The translations under genes were made by a program, and so were the position numbers. From positions 67,024,501 to 67,088,500 of the forward strand of contig JAZHRO010000003.1 of assembly GCA_037157565.1 (NCBI GenBank): DNA of 64,000 nucleotides, written 5' to 3'. This document shows, one piece after another, positions 35,001-45,468 of this stretch; positions within the stretch are counted from its first letter, which is position 1; each line of letters opens with the position of its first letter. The stretch comes from Thalassia testudinum. Lineage: Eukaryota; Streptophyta; Magnoliopsida; Alismatales; Hydrocharitaceae. The notes beneath the pieces are model-generated. The model worked only from the letters and a program-made list of their open reading frames with translations. It was not told the origin of the DNA and searched no databases.

Positions 35001-36023
35001 GGGTCAGGGAAAGAAGTCTGGTAGGTGTGTTTGTACAGTAGAAGCGGAGTTCTGAGTCATCGCTTTGTCTAGAGATGCGGTGGAAGACGACTGGTTTTGG
35101 CAGATGGTGAAAGCGATCAAAGAAAGTGTGTGGAGGTGAAAGTGTTTTGCCAGAAAAGGAAGGAATAGCCTATTAGTTAGCTACAGTTGGGGGAAGAGGG
35201 TAGGGAGCTAACTACCGAAATCGAAGGATTCAAGGGGTATTTATAGGGATTGGTGGCTGTGAAGGAGCTCGAATCTGGACGAAACTTTAACTAGGTTCAA
35301 GGTAACCACCGGCGTCATCTCCAACGCCAGTGAAATTAACCTTGAGTCCTAAATAGGATTTCAGGTGCATCCAGACCATGGGATGGAAAGATAACGGTGA
35401 GCGCAAGCTCCAGGAGCTTGGCGAGGGTAGAATGGCGTTAGATGGAATGTGATCAATTGGTAAACGTGCCGCCGTTCGTCAGCCGTTGAAGCGGCTGAAG
35501 AAGAAACAAAGAAGAAGAAAGGTGTTCACAGGGAGCTAGGTGTACGAAAAGTGATGGACCTATGTGCATGAAAAGGACTCAAAAGTAATGAAACCTAAGG
35601 ACAAAAATGTAAATTAAGGTTTTCAAGGCTTCGTTTTATTTAATTCCTTTTAAACCTTTTATATATGATTATAAATTAGATAAATATTATATATATACCT
35701 TGAATTTACATTTTTGACCTTTTTAGCTTAATTTATTTAATTGAGTTAAGTTACTTAAGTTATTACATAATTAAGTATAAATTATGCTTAAGTTAAATTA
35801 GATATTAATTAGGTAACTAATTAATGATACTTCGAGTCAATTTATTAATTAAATTATAAATAATGTTAATTGACTTTTAATTAAGCATTTCTAACTTATT
35901 TTTAGATCCTTTATTGATTTATCCCTCATTCTATAATTATCCCTTTTATAAACATATTCCTAGCTAACTAACTAGCGAAACTAGTTAATTAGGGGTAATT
36001 AGAAGCCAGGATAAGACTCATCA
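32056..36023 (-). repeat. Probable 5' LTR of element H
   Basis: It starts TGGTTGTTTAATTCC beside the PBS. The best outer end is GACTCATCA at 36023, giving about 4 kb, which is long; an insertion within it or another end is possible. A TATA box is at 35236-35246 (minus CTATAAATACC), with a compound inverted repeat 51 bp upstream of it (35297-35345). Short open frames at 32780-33088 and elsewhere have no homology support. Confidence 0.55.
35297..35345. repeat. Compound inverted repeat upstream of TATA in H LTR
   Basis: TCAAGGT (35297-35303) pairs with ACCTTGA (35339-35345). Inside, CAC-C-GGCG pairs with CGCC-A-GTG with one mismatch. It sits 51 bp upstream of the TATA box in minus sense. Confidence 0.6.
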
Positions 36024-36244
36024 ATTGCCCCCTGGCCGTTGATCTGAATCAGACTTCATATGATGCTACGAAACTTCGATCTAGATGATTTCAGAGGCAT
36101 TAGCCTCCGATCGTCGTCCTAATCAGATTTGTATGGTCCGATCGTCCATCCGAGGCCCTGAAATAAGTCTTTTTCTCTCCTGATCATAAAAAGGACCTAA
36201 CTAACCTAAAATATATACAACTACTCCAAATGCAGAATGATGCA
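36024..36244 (-). repeat. Beta-LTR fragment between H and B
   Basis: It matches the U3 end of beta LTRs (TTGCCCCCTGGCCGTTGATC, CTACTCCAAATGCAGAATGATGCA), as at 5680-5775 and 14815-14990. It is a relic into which neighbouring elements have inserted. Confidence 0.6.
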
Positions 36245-37729
36245 TGGTCGCTCGTGTTTCGGGACTTAGAAATTGGGGTTACAAGTAACCTGCTGTCCTA
36301 GTTGCAAAACAAGTCGATCAGATAAAATTTATACCGAAACTCCAAGGGAGTCCTGGGTCAAACACAGGGAGATAACGTTTACTTTAATTGAAAGCTGCGC
36401 TTTGATTTGTTTCCTTTTGGTATTTTAGGATTTTATTTTTTTTTGTATTTTTATGAGAAGACAAGCAAATGAATCACAAGATAGAGATGGAACAAATATG
36501 ATGTATATATCACTCCAATGTCGATTACAATAAAATATGAATGCATAAAAAGAGAGGGGGGTGAGAAGAAATCTCCCGAATCAGCTATTCGGTGAGACGA
36601 CAACACCTGGTGGAAGCTCGGACGAAGGAGGTGAGGAGCAGGACGATGGAGGTGAGATGCAGGAGGATGTCAAGGGGAGGAAAGCTTCGGTGTAGCTCCG
36701 AAATGGAGGTGAAAAGCCAGAGATGATCTGCTACCAGAATGGAGGTGGGAGGATGGCTCCAAGGTGACCTATGAAGGGGGATGGGAAGTTAAAGGAGTAT
36801 TTGGTGTTGCAGAGGTTCACTATACTAATAGATGCCTTGGAAGCTCTAGGACAAGCTTTAATGGAGCATTGGTAGGCTTGCTAGAGCTTGGGAGTAGGTG
36901 GGAGTAGAGTAGGTAGAGATGGCTTGGATAGGAGGGGCTGTAGGTCCTTTTATAGTGGAGAAGAGGCAAAAATAGGTATGGGACCATTAGTAAAATCCAG
37001 GCCATCGCTGGAAGCGTTGCTGTAGGCAGCTCATGCCTACTCACGCCCACAGCTGGCTTTGCTGGCGTGCGAAGAATTAGCGACAGCTGTAGGCGTCATT
37101 GTAGGTCAGTCCAGCTGTCACTGAATGCTGGCACCAACCACATATGCGCCGGCACTACGATGCCACCCATCACGCACTGCTTTATCCGACTGATTTGAGA
37201 ATTGGGGGGCTATAGGGATTCGAACCCGCACCCCTCCCTTGCGAACCGCCACATCCACCAATGTTCCAAGTCTACATGTGCGTCGTGAGGAGGATTTGCA
37301 GCTGCATGGTGAGGGCAACTCTCAGCCCTTGGATTCTCATCCAACGATTGAGATCACTTGACGATCGGCCTTTGGAGAAGTGGTGGGTGGGATTGGGTGC
37401 TCTAGATGGTGCCACATGGCACCATTCGGACTGTCCACCCTTCATTGCTTGCAGAGGATGCCACGATGCTTGAATCGAGGTGATTTATGCATTGTCAAAC
37501 TACGATCGTAGCTCTGGATCCATTCGTATGATTGAATTTTTTATCCGAAGTCTGTTAGGATGTTGCATTGCCTCCTAGCCATATAAATGAAGGAATTAAT
37601 ATACAAAACATACAACTATCCTAAATGCCATGCAATGGATGTTATGCAATATTTATAACAAGATATGTAATGCTAAGCCTAGGAACTATCATAAATAAGC
37701 AATTTATCATGAATTCATGTGTGTTAACA
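36245..37729 (-). repeat. 3' LTR of element B (beta)
   Basis: The LTR is 1485 bp, TGGTCGCTCGTG...GTTAACA, homologous along its length to 42097-43651. A TATA box is at 36946-36955 (minus CTATAAAAGG). A tRNA-like relic with a perfect B box (minus GGTTCGAATCC at 37216-37226) lies near 37195-37270. Confidence 0.85.
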
Positions 37730-39352
37730 TACCCCCATGCTTACTTTTTTCTAGTTCCTAGCAAAATTAACCTAAATGCTATGTATAAAAGTGTAATCAG
37801 GGTTTGAATATTTAGGCAAAATTCATTAATTGCTTTAGAAAATCTCAACCTCAAGACCTAATTACAAAAACTCAACATTGCCCGGGTGCCTGCCATAATG
37901 CAGACCGTGCAAGCCCTCACCTTATTTGAGAGAAGATATAATTTATTTTTCTTGCTTTTCTTCTTTTCTAATTTTCTTTTGCACTTTTGTACTTTGAGAG
38001 TTCTGGGATAACATTTTATGACTACCCGACCCGCCCAAGACTTGAAAAGGACTCTAAGTGCTAAGCATCTTGTGAAAATAGTGAAAGACTCACTAGACGG
38101 GCACTAAAATGGACTTTTGGTTTCTACGACCCTAGGTGACCTTGCTTAGAGGTTTATCTTTCCATATGGTAGCTTTCTCTCTACTTCTTTTATTTATAGG
38201 GTCAACATAAGGGTGAACCCAGTGTATATCTCTCCGATTTATTCTACTACTCCGCTTCTTCCCTAAGTGTTTTGGGAATTATTGTGCATTTTTTTTTGTG
38301 AGCTGGGTTCTACAACTGATCAATGAGCTGTTACCACAGACAACTTACCAGCCATACTCTTGTGGTGAAGTGTGGCTTTATTTGGTTTTTTATTTTCTCC
38401 TTTTTCTATTTTTTTCTCTATATTTTCTTTTCTTTTTTCCTTTTAAGTAGGTGGCTTTCCTAATCTAAGATTTACGTAAAGGTAGTACAATGAAAATCGT
38501 CTTGTGACTGGGCTCTAGACAACCAGCTGATGATCTGTTACTACCGACAACTTGCCAGCCATACCACCCTAGATAGATCATTTGATACCCAATTTTTGAA
38601 GAAATTGCCGAAAAGTGAGTCAGTGCAAAAAAATGTGTGTAGATGCTTTGGCTTAAAGTCCTCCCAAATCAGAGGGCGGGTTGATAAGTCGCATACTTAT
38701 CATCCCAATTTATTGGCCAAATTAAAAATGAATTTGAATTCGTGAGGATTCGAGAGTAAGTCTACATTCGAGTGGACACCCAGGCTAATTAACCCCGAAG
38801 ACCTGAAGAGTCTAAGTGTTTAGGTCCTCTCATATCATTTTCTAAAATTAATAACTTTTAAATGCCTAAGTTCTCTTTTCCTAATTTTTTTTCCTTTTAT
38901 ATCTTTTTCAAATTTTCAATTTTTTTTTAAAGAAACTAAAAGATATTCTACGGAGATAACAAAATGATTTCAGGATTAAGTATCCACCCCCCCATGCCTA
39001 AATGATGTAATGTCCTTATTGTAAAAATAAAAACATGAAAAGGGCAAAGTAAATAGAATGTCACTTGAGTGTCATGAAAATCCGGTTAGCTCCACAGAGA
39101 GAAGTGTGTATACACACGTGCTAAGTTTAATGCCTTCAGCTCGGCATAACATACATACAAAGAGGAAATTGAGAATTCACAGGTGCGGGTTGGAATCAAA
39201 ATAAAAATATTGATCCTGAAACCCACCAGCAGAAGTTGTCCACAGACATAGACCAGATTTTGGTGTAGACCCATGCTGTAGGGTCGAGTGGTTCTCAGGT
39301 TCTGAATGAAAATCAACCAAAATCGAGGGTTGTTGTGTTTCTGGGGTAGGGC
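37730..39352 (-). other. 3' untranslated region of internal B
   Basis: It starts with a PPT complement (ACCCCCATGC) and holds two copies of the CTGGGCTCTAGACAACC...GACAACTTGCCAGCC block (about 38305-38360 and 38510-38570). A second PPT-like CCACCCCCCCATGCC is at about 38985. Two palindromes follow: GTGTGTATACACAC (about 39105-39120) and the ATGCC/GGCAT hairpin (39130-39147). No coding potential is seen. Confidence 0.7.
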
Positions 39353-40839
39353 CTATGGTTTAGTGGTGTGCAACCCAAGACCAAAATGGCAGACAATAGG
39401 TAGATCTGGTTCACTAGTTTCAAATGTCCACTTAACATTCAGCTCAGAAAAATAATCAGTTATTTCAAGCTTAGTTTGCACATGAAAAATATCGTAAGGG
39501 TCCTTGTAGAAAGTAGGTGGTTTCAGGTCCATAGGTATCTTTAGATCCAAAATCAAAGTTCCCTCAGAACTAGCCTCCAAAATTTTCACTTCAACAATTC
39601 TGTACTCCAACATCAAGAACTCAGGCTCTATGACCTCTAGCATATCATTCACCCTATACAATTCTCCCAAGTCCAGAAATTGCGGCTGAATCAAGATTAT
39701 CTTAGGCACAATGATCTCAGAAGTCAGCTCTTTGGGGTGTAGATGAGAAATGGGGTTACTGATTGAATCATCAAGTAAATGAAGATTCAAATCCTCCAAG
39801 TTAGCCCAAACTGAATCAAAATCTTGAAAGACGGGGCTATCAAATGGTTCGCCGTGCTCCTCGAGCCCATTTGTCTCATTAAAATCATCTTCCTTAAGCT
39901 AAGAGATTCCCCACCCTCAGAATCAAAGAATCCATGATCCTCATTGATATATGTCTCAAAATCATGTCATTTCATGGTCTGTGCAGACATATTTTTCGTC
40001 ATTCCCTGGCTCTAGGATCTCGGGTGAGAAACTTGATTCATCCTCAAACGGTTGCTCTAGCCCAACCTGGTCATCTCCAATCTCAAACTATGTATCCCCC
40101 TTGAAAGGCGGCTGAGTGGGTTCAGACATTGGCTCTCCTGAATGGGCTTCATCTTGAGAATCATCCCAAGATTTGACTAAGGCAACCACAAATTTCATCC
40201 TCAACCTTGACAACTTCCCAAGAAGAAACTCACCCAGGTCCCTATCCCTAACATTTGGGAGCAAATCTAATAAGAAGCTATTCAGCTCGTCAATCATTTT
40301 TATCATAGGCTCCAATGCTTCAGTGCATGGTGTTGGCTAAGCTTCTAACGATTGTATAGTGTTCTTCAAATTAGCCAACACCCTATCCTAGATCTGGTCC
40401 ACCTGAATCGACTCGTTAGATTCAGGTTGGGCGGGTTTGGGTTAAATCTAGGGGAGTCAAGATGTCGAGGTTCTCGGGTCCCTCCCTGAAAGTAGGTTGT
40501 TCTAGGTTGTTCAAAGGATGGTGGCAACCTATATTCAATGGAATACTAGGGAAGGTAGGTGTTATAATCATTATATTCTTCCTGATTGTAGATCGAGTTG
40601 GTTTGGTGATCAAAGGACGAAGATCTATAGTCATTGTAGCTCTGGGAAGGATAATTATCATAGTCTTGTTGTCTAGGGTTAGACCCTGGAAACTAAGGTT
40701 CGGATTCGTATCCCTAATCAAAATCATCTGGGCTAGTGGATGGGTAATTACAAGTCAAGTTGGAAGAGTAATCACCTTGGGGATAAGTGGTGGTAGGAGG
40801 GTAGGATGTGAAATGTGTGTAGGATGTGGAAGGCTACAT
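39353..40839 (-). pseudogene. ORF-X copy B
   Basis: It is homologous to copies A and C. The start codon at 40839 is followed at once by TAG. The N-terminal Tyr/Ser-rich part (PSQSYNDYRSSSFD) is frameshifted. The helical block (EPMIKMIDELNSFLLDLLPN, LGEFLLGKLSRLRMKFVVAL, KSWDDSQDE) is open at 40315-40088. The C-terminal acidic segment at 39799-39353 is intact over 148 codons and ends GLGLHTTKP. No known domain is seen. The conserved C-terminus across copies with different damage suggests the ORF was once under selection. Confidence 0.6.
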
Positions 40840-42096
40840 GGTAGAAAAGGAGGGAAAATGGAGAAGAGAAAAGGTGCCCTGCAATACAGTCAACCAAACC
40901 TGTCCTTATGTTGGTAGCCTAAAGACCTACAAACTCCTAGGACCTGTCTTGAGATTATAAATGATTTGGTCTACTTTTATTTGGTCAATCCAACCAGTTA
41001 GAAGGAGGGACTGGGGAGAAGAGTCTTCCTTTGGCTTATGCCTTCGATTCCTATTGTACCCCTAGCTACGGTCGTTTCACATTGCTCCCCTAGCTAGATG
41101 TCAGATGGACTAGCAAAAGTAGATTAATAAAAAAAAATCTAAGTCTGAGCCCTGAAGAGCGAATTAATCCTTAAGGCCAATATCTACTCAGTTTTAGTTA
41201 GGCTTGGGATGATCGCGCTCTTGGAATGTGATGGGCCCTTTAGATGGGTTGTGCCCTAAATGATCGGTTAAAATGTGTGTGCATGCACAACCAGGGTTCT
41301 CAAACAAGGTTATTTGATGATGTGTCTTTTAGGATTTAACCTTGTTTAGTAGCTTTTAGGGTTTAATTCTTAGGTTGGTTCAATCAAGGTTTAGTAGAAC
41401 ACTCCAAGTTTTGAAAACATAGGTGATGATATGTTCCTTAAAAATAAAAAATAACATGGAGTGTCTGGTTCATCCCTAAGAATCAACCCTAAGTGGCAAG
41501 CTATTAATGAATCACTTTTAATTTGAGTGGCGCAACCTAAACAAATCAATCAATTGGCCTATTCACACCACAGATTAAGGCACAATGTCTTAGCCTAATC
41601 AGATTTCTACTCACTAATATGTTTTGAGTTGAAGTGTATTGGGTCCACAGGTTAGATCCCGGTTAAGTGGTAGAATCAAAGTGGACTGGTGCACCTTAAG
41701 TTGAGAGTTGTGAGTGTTAAGGTGTCTCTTTCAGAAAATCCCACAATCAGATGACACTTTTTTTTATTACTATTATTTTTTATTTATGTGGATGGTGAGG
41801 TGAGTGGAGGTAGCAAACAAACAACCAAATCTGTCCTTGGGTTTATAAAAAGCACCTAAGTTGATTTGGATTTGTGTTATTAGGTTATGGAATGAAAACT
41901 AAGGTGGGGGGGATTGGAGGACACTTACAAAACACTCTACCCGCACTTTATTCCAGTATACCGCACTTGGATCTCCGTGCTAGGGTACCTGCAAGACAAT
42001 AGATCAGACATAAGCAAGGTTAGTGCTATGCAAATGCAAAGAAGCGCAGTAAACAATAAAGTAAGTTCCGTTGCCTCCTCGTCAATAACGTAGAAA
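40840..42096 (-). other. Leader and PBS of element B
   Basis: This leader is homologous to those at 2852-4033 and 8381-9593. A splice-acceptor-like TGTCTTGCAG/GTACCC lies at minus 41989-41990. The PBS position is about 42074-42094 (decayed). No gene is visible. Confidence 0.7.
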
Positions 42097-43651
42097 TGGT
42101 CGCACGTGTTTCGCGGGTTAGAAATCAGGGTTACAAGTAACCCGTCGTCGTAGTTGCAAAACACGTCGAACACAAGGAGGTGACATTTACTTTAATTGAA
42201 AACTATGCTTTGATTTGTTTCCTTTTGATATTTTAGGGTTTTGTTATCTTTTTTCTGTATTTTTGTAAGAAGAAGACAAGAAAATGAATCACAAGATAGA
42301 GATGGAACAAATATGATGTATATATCACTCCAATGTCGATTATAATAAACTATGAAAGCATAAAAAGAGAAGGGGGTGCGAAGAAATCTCCCAAATTGGC
42401 TATTCGGTGAGACGATGATGCCTGGCGAAAGCTCGGACGAAGGAGGTGAGGAGCAAGACGATGGAGGTGATATGCAGGAGGATGTCGAGTAGAGGAAAGC
42501 TTTGACGTAGCTTCGGAATGGAGGTGAGAAAGCGGAGATGATCTGCTATCGGAATGAAGGTGGGAGGATGGCTCCAAGGCAACCTATGAAGGGGGATGGG
42601 AAGTTGGAGAAGTATTTGGTGGGGCAAAGGTTCGCTATACTAATAGGCATCTTGGGAGCTTGAGAACAAGCTCCAATGGAGCGTTGATATGCTTGCTAGA
42701 GCTTGGGATTGGTGGGAGCAGAGTAGGTAGAGATGGCTTGGAAGGGAGGGGGTGTAGGTCCTTTTGTAGTGGAGAAGAGGCAAAATAGGTATGGGACCAT
42801 TAGTGACATCCAGGCTGTCACTGGAAGCATCTCTGTAGGCAACTCATGCCCGCACATGCCTACTCATGCCCACAGCTGGCTTTGTTGGTGCGCGAAGAAT
42901 TAGCGACGGCTGTAAGTGTCGCTGCAGGTCAGCCCAACTGTCACTGAAAGTTGGCACCAACCGAGCACGCACCCGCGCTACGCTACCGCCCATCAGGTGC
43001 TGCTTTATCTGGCTGATTTGAGAATTGCGAGGGCTATGGGGATTTGAACCCGCACCCCTCCCATGCGAACTGCCGTGTCGACTAATGCGCCAAGTCTACA
43101 TGTGTGTCATGAGGAGGATTTGCAGCCGCGTGGTGAGGGTGACTCTCAGCCAATGGATTCTCATCCAACGGCTGTGATAACTTGATGATCACCCTTTGGA
43201 CAAGTAGTAGGTGGCATTGGGCGCTCCAGATGGTGCCATGAGGCACTAACTAGGTCGTCCACCCTTCATTTCTTGTAGAGAATGCCACGATGCTCGGATC
43301 GAGGTGATTTCTAGGTTGTCGGACTGCGATCGTCGCTCCGGATCCATCCGTACGGTCGGATTTTTCATTCGAAGTCCGTAAGGATGTCACATTGCCTCCT
43401 AGCCATATAAAATGAAAGAATTAATATGGAAAACATACAACTATCCTTAATGCCATGCAATGGATGTTATGCAATATTTATAACATGATATGCAATGCTA
43501 AGCCTAAGAACTATCATAAATAAGCAATTTATCACGAATTCATTTGTGTTCATCAATGCATGCTGTGTAATATTTATAGCATGAAATGCAAATCTAAGCT
43601 TAGGAATATGCATTAATAGGCATTTTGTCCTCAATAATTGTGTCTACATCA
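42097..43651 (-). repeat. LTR shared by elements B and C (beta)
   Basis: The LTR is 1555 bp, TGGTCGCACG...CTACATCA. It is the partner of 36245-37729 but carries about 100 bp more at its outer end, where the terminal segment (ATGCAATATTTATA...CATCA) is present twice in diverged form. A tRNA-like relic lies at 43030-43095 (A-box-like TTGGCGCATTAGTCGA, B-box-like GGTTCAAATCC on minus). An AGTGAC/GTCACT inverted repeat is at 42802-42822. Confidence 0.85.
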
Positions 43652-45243
43652 TAGTCCCATGCCTATCTTTTGCTAGTCCCTAGCAAAATTAAAAAACTTA
43701 ATATGTATAAAATCAAAATTAGGATTAGATTGCTTAAGCCTAAGTCATTTATTAACAATGGAAAATTCAACTAAGGTCCTAAACAACGAAAACTCAACAA
43801 TACCCGAGTGTCTGCAAGAGTGTAGACCGCCTAAGTCCTCGCTTTATTTGTAAAGGGAAGATACATTTTTTCTTTGTTTTTCTTCTTTTTTAATTTTTTT
43901 TTGTACTTTTGGAGTTTGAGAGTTTCAAGATAAGTTTTTACCGCTACTCGACCTGCCCAAGACTCGAAAAGGAATCTAAGTGCTAAGCATCTAGTGAGAA
44001 GAGTGAAAGACTCACTTGGCTGCCATTAAAATGGACTTTGGGTTTCTATGACCCTAGGTTACCTTGCCTAGAGGTTTATCTTTTTGAACGGTAGCTTTCA
44101 CCCTACTTTTATTTATGGGGTCAACACAAGGGCGAACCCAGTATATATCTCCCCGATTTATTGCACTTCCCTACTTCCTCCCTAAGTGTTTTGGGAATTA
44201 TTGTGCATTTTTGTGAGCTGGGCTCTAGATAACCGGCCAATGGGCTGTTACCCATGACAACTTGCTGGCATAATCGTATGGTGAAGGGTGGTTTTATTTG
44301 TTCTTTTTTCTCCATTTTCTATTTTTTTTCATTTCTTCTTTTTTTTTCTAAGTAGGTGGCTTCCCTGATCAAAGATTTACCTAAAGGTACTATGACGAAA
44401 ATGGTCTTGAGGCTGGGCTCTGGACAACCAACCGATGAGCTGTTACCACCAGCAACTTGCCAGCCATACCACCCTAGATTGTTCATTAGCTACCTAATTT
44501 TCGAAAAAACTGCCAAAAAGTGAGTTAGTGCAAAAAGTGTGTAGATGCTTAGACTTAAAATCCCCTCAAATCAAAGGGCAGGTTGATAAGTCGCATACTT
44601 ATCATTCCAAATTATTGACCAATGAAAATAGATTTAGTTGGCGAGAACTCGAGATTAATTCTACATTCGAATGGACATCCGAGTTAATTAAGACAGAAGA
44701 CCTGAAGAGTCAAAGTGTTTAGGTCCTCTCGTATCATTTCCTAAAGTTAAGAACTCCTAAAAGCCTAAGTTCTCTTATCCTAATTCAATTTTCTTTTCAT
44801 TTTGCCTTTTTGAATTTTTTTTTAATGAAACTAAAAGAAATTCTACAGAGTTAACAAAATAATTTCAGTAATTGATTATCCACCCCCCATTGCCTAAATG
44901 ATGCAATGCCCTCATTGTAAAAATAAAGACATGAAAAGACAGAGTAAACAGAATATCACCTGAATAACGTGAAAATCAGGTCAGCTCAATAGAGAACATG
45001 GAATATAAACACATGCTAAATTTAATGCCTTCGGCTAGGCATAACATACATACAAAGAAGAAATTAAGAATTCACAAGTGCAGGTCAGAATCAAAATAAA
45101 AATATTGATCACAGGACCTGCCAGTAGGTGTCCACAAATGTGGACAGATTATGGTGTAGACCCATGCCCCAAGGTCGAGTGGTTCTCAGGTATTGGATGA
45201 AAAATACCTAGAATCGAAGGTTGTTGTTTTTACGGGGCCATGC
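43652..45243 (-). other. 3' untranslated region of internal C
   Basis: The PPT complement TAGTCCCATGCC is followed by a perfect 9-bp hairpin (TTTTGCTAG, TCC, CTAGCAAAA at 43668-43688). Two copies of the GGGCTCT...CAACTTGC block lie at about 44216-44275 and 44410-44470. An internal PPT-like CCACCCCCCATTGCC is at about 44880. An ATGCCT/AGGCAT hairpin is at 45025-45042. No gene is visible. Confidence 0.7.
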
Positions 45244-45468
45244 CTACGGTTTAGTGGTGTGCAACCAAAGACCAAAGTGTTGAACAACGGGTAAAGATGG
45301 TTCAATAGGTTTGGATGTCCACTTGACATTCAGCTCAGAAAAGTAATAAGTTATTTCAAGCTTAGGTTGCATGTGAAAGATATTATAAGGGTCCTGGTAG
45401 AAAGCAGATGGTTTTAGGTCCATAGGTGCCCTTAGATCCAAAATCAAAGTTCCCTCTAAATTAGCCTT

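Larger units (their letters stand above)
16689..36023 (-). mobile_element. Athila-like element H (gag-PR-RT), split by element Y and 3'-truncated
   Basis: In minus sense the order is 5' LTR (32056-36023), PBS (32033-32049), leader, gag (31075 to 30185, continued at 19655), protease, RT, ending abruptly in RT at 16689. RNase H, integrase and the 3' LTR are missing. Element Y (19656-30184) sits inside gag. The order gag-PR-RT, the DxGAS protease and FMDD RT, the tRNA-Asp PBS and the Gag without a zinc knuckle all point to the Athila lineage of Ty3/gypsy. It is the only element in the window with RT. Confidence 0.85.

Noticed and set aside
37195..37270. Functional tRNA gene
   Set aside because: A perfect B box is present, but the acceptor stem and anticodon arm do not form, and the sequence is duplicated within an LTR pair. 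I kept it only as a tRNA-like relic.
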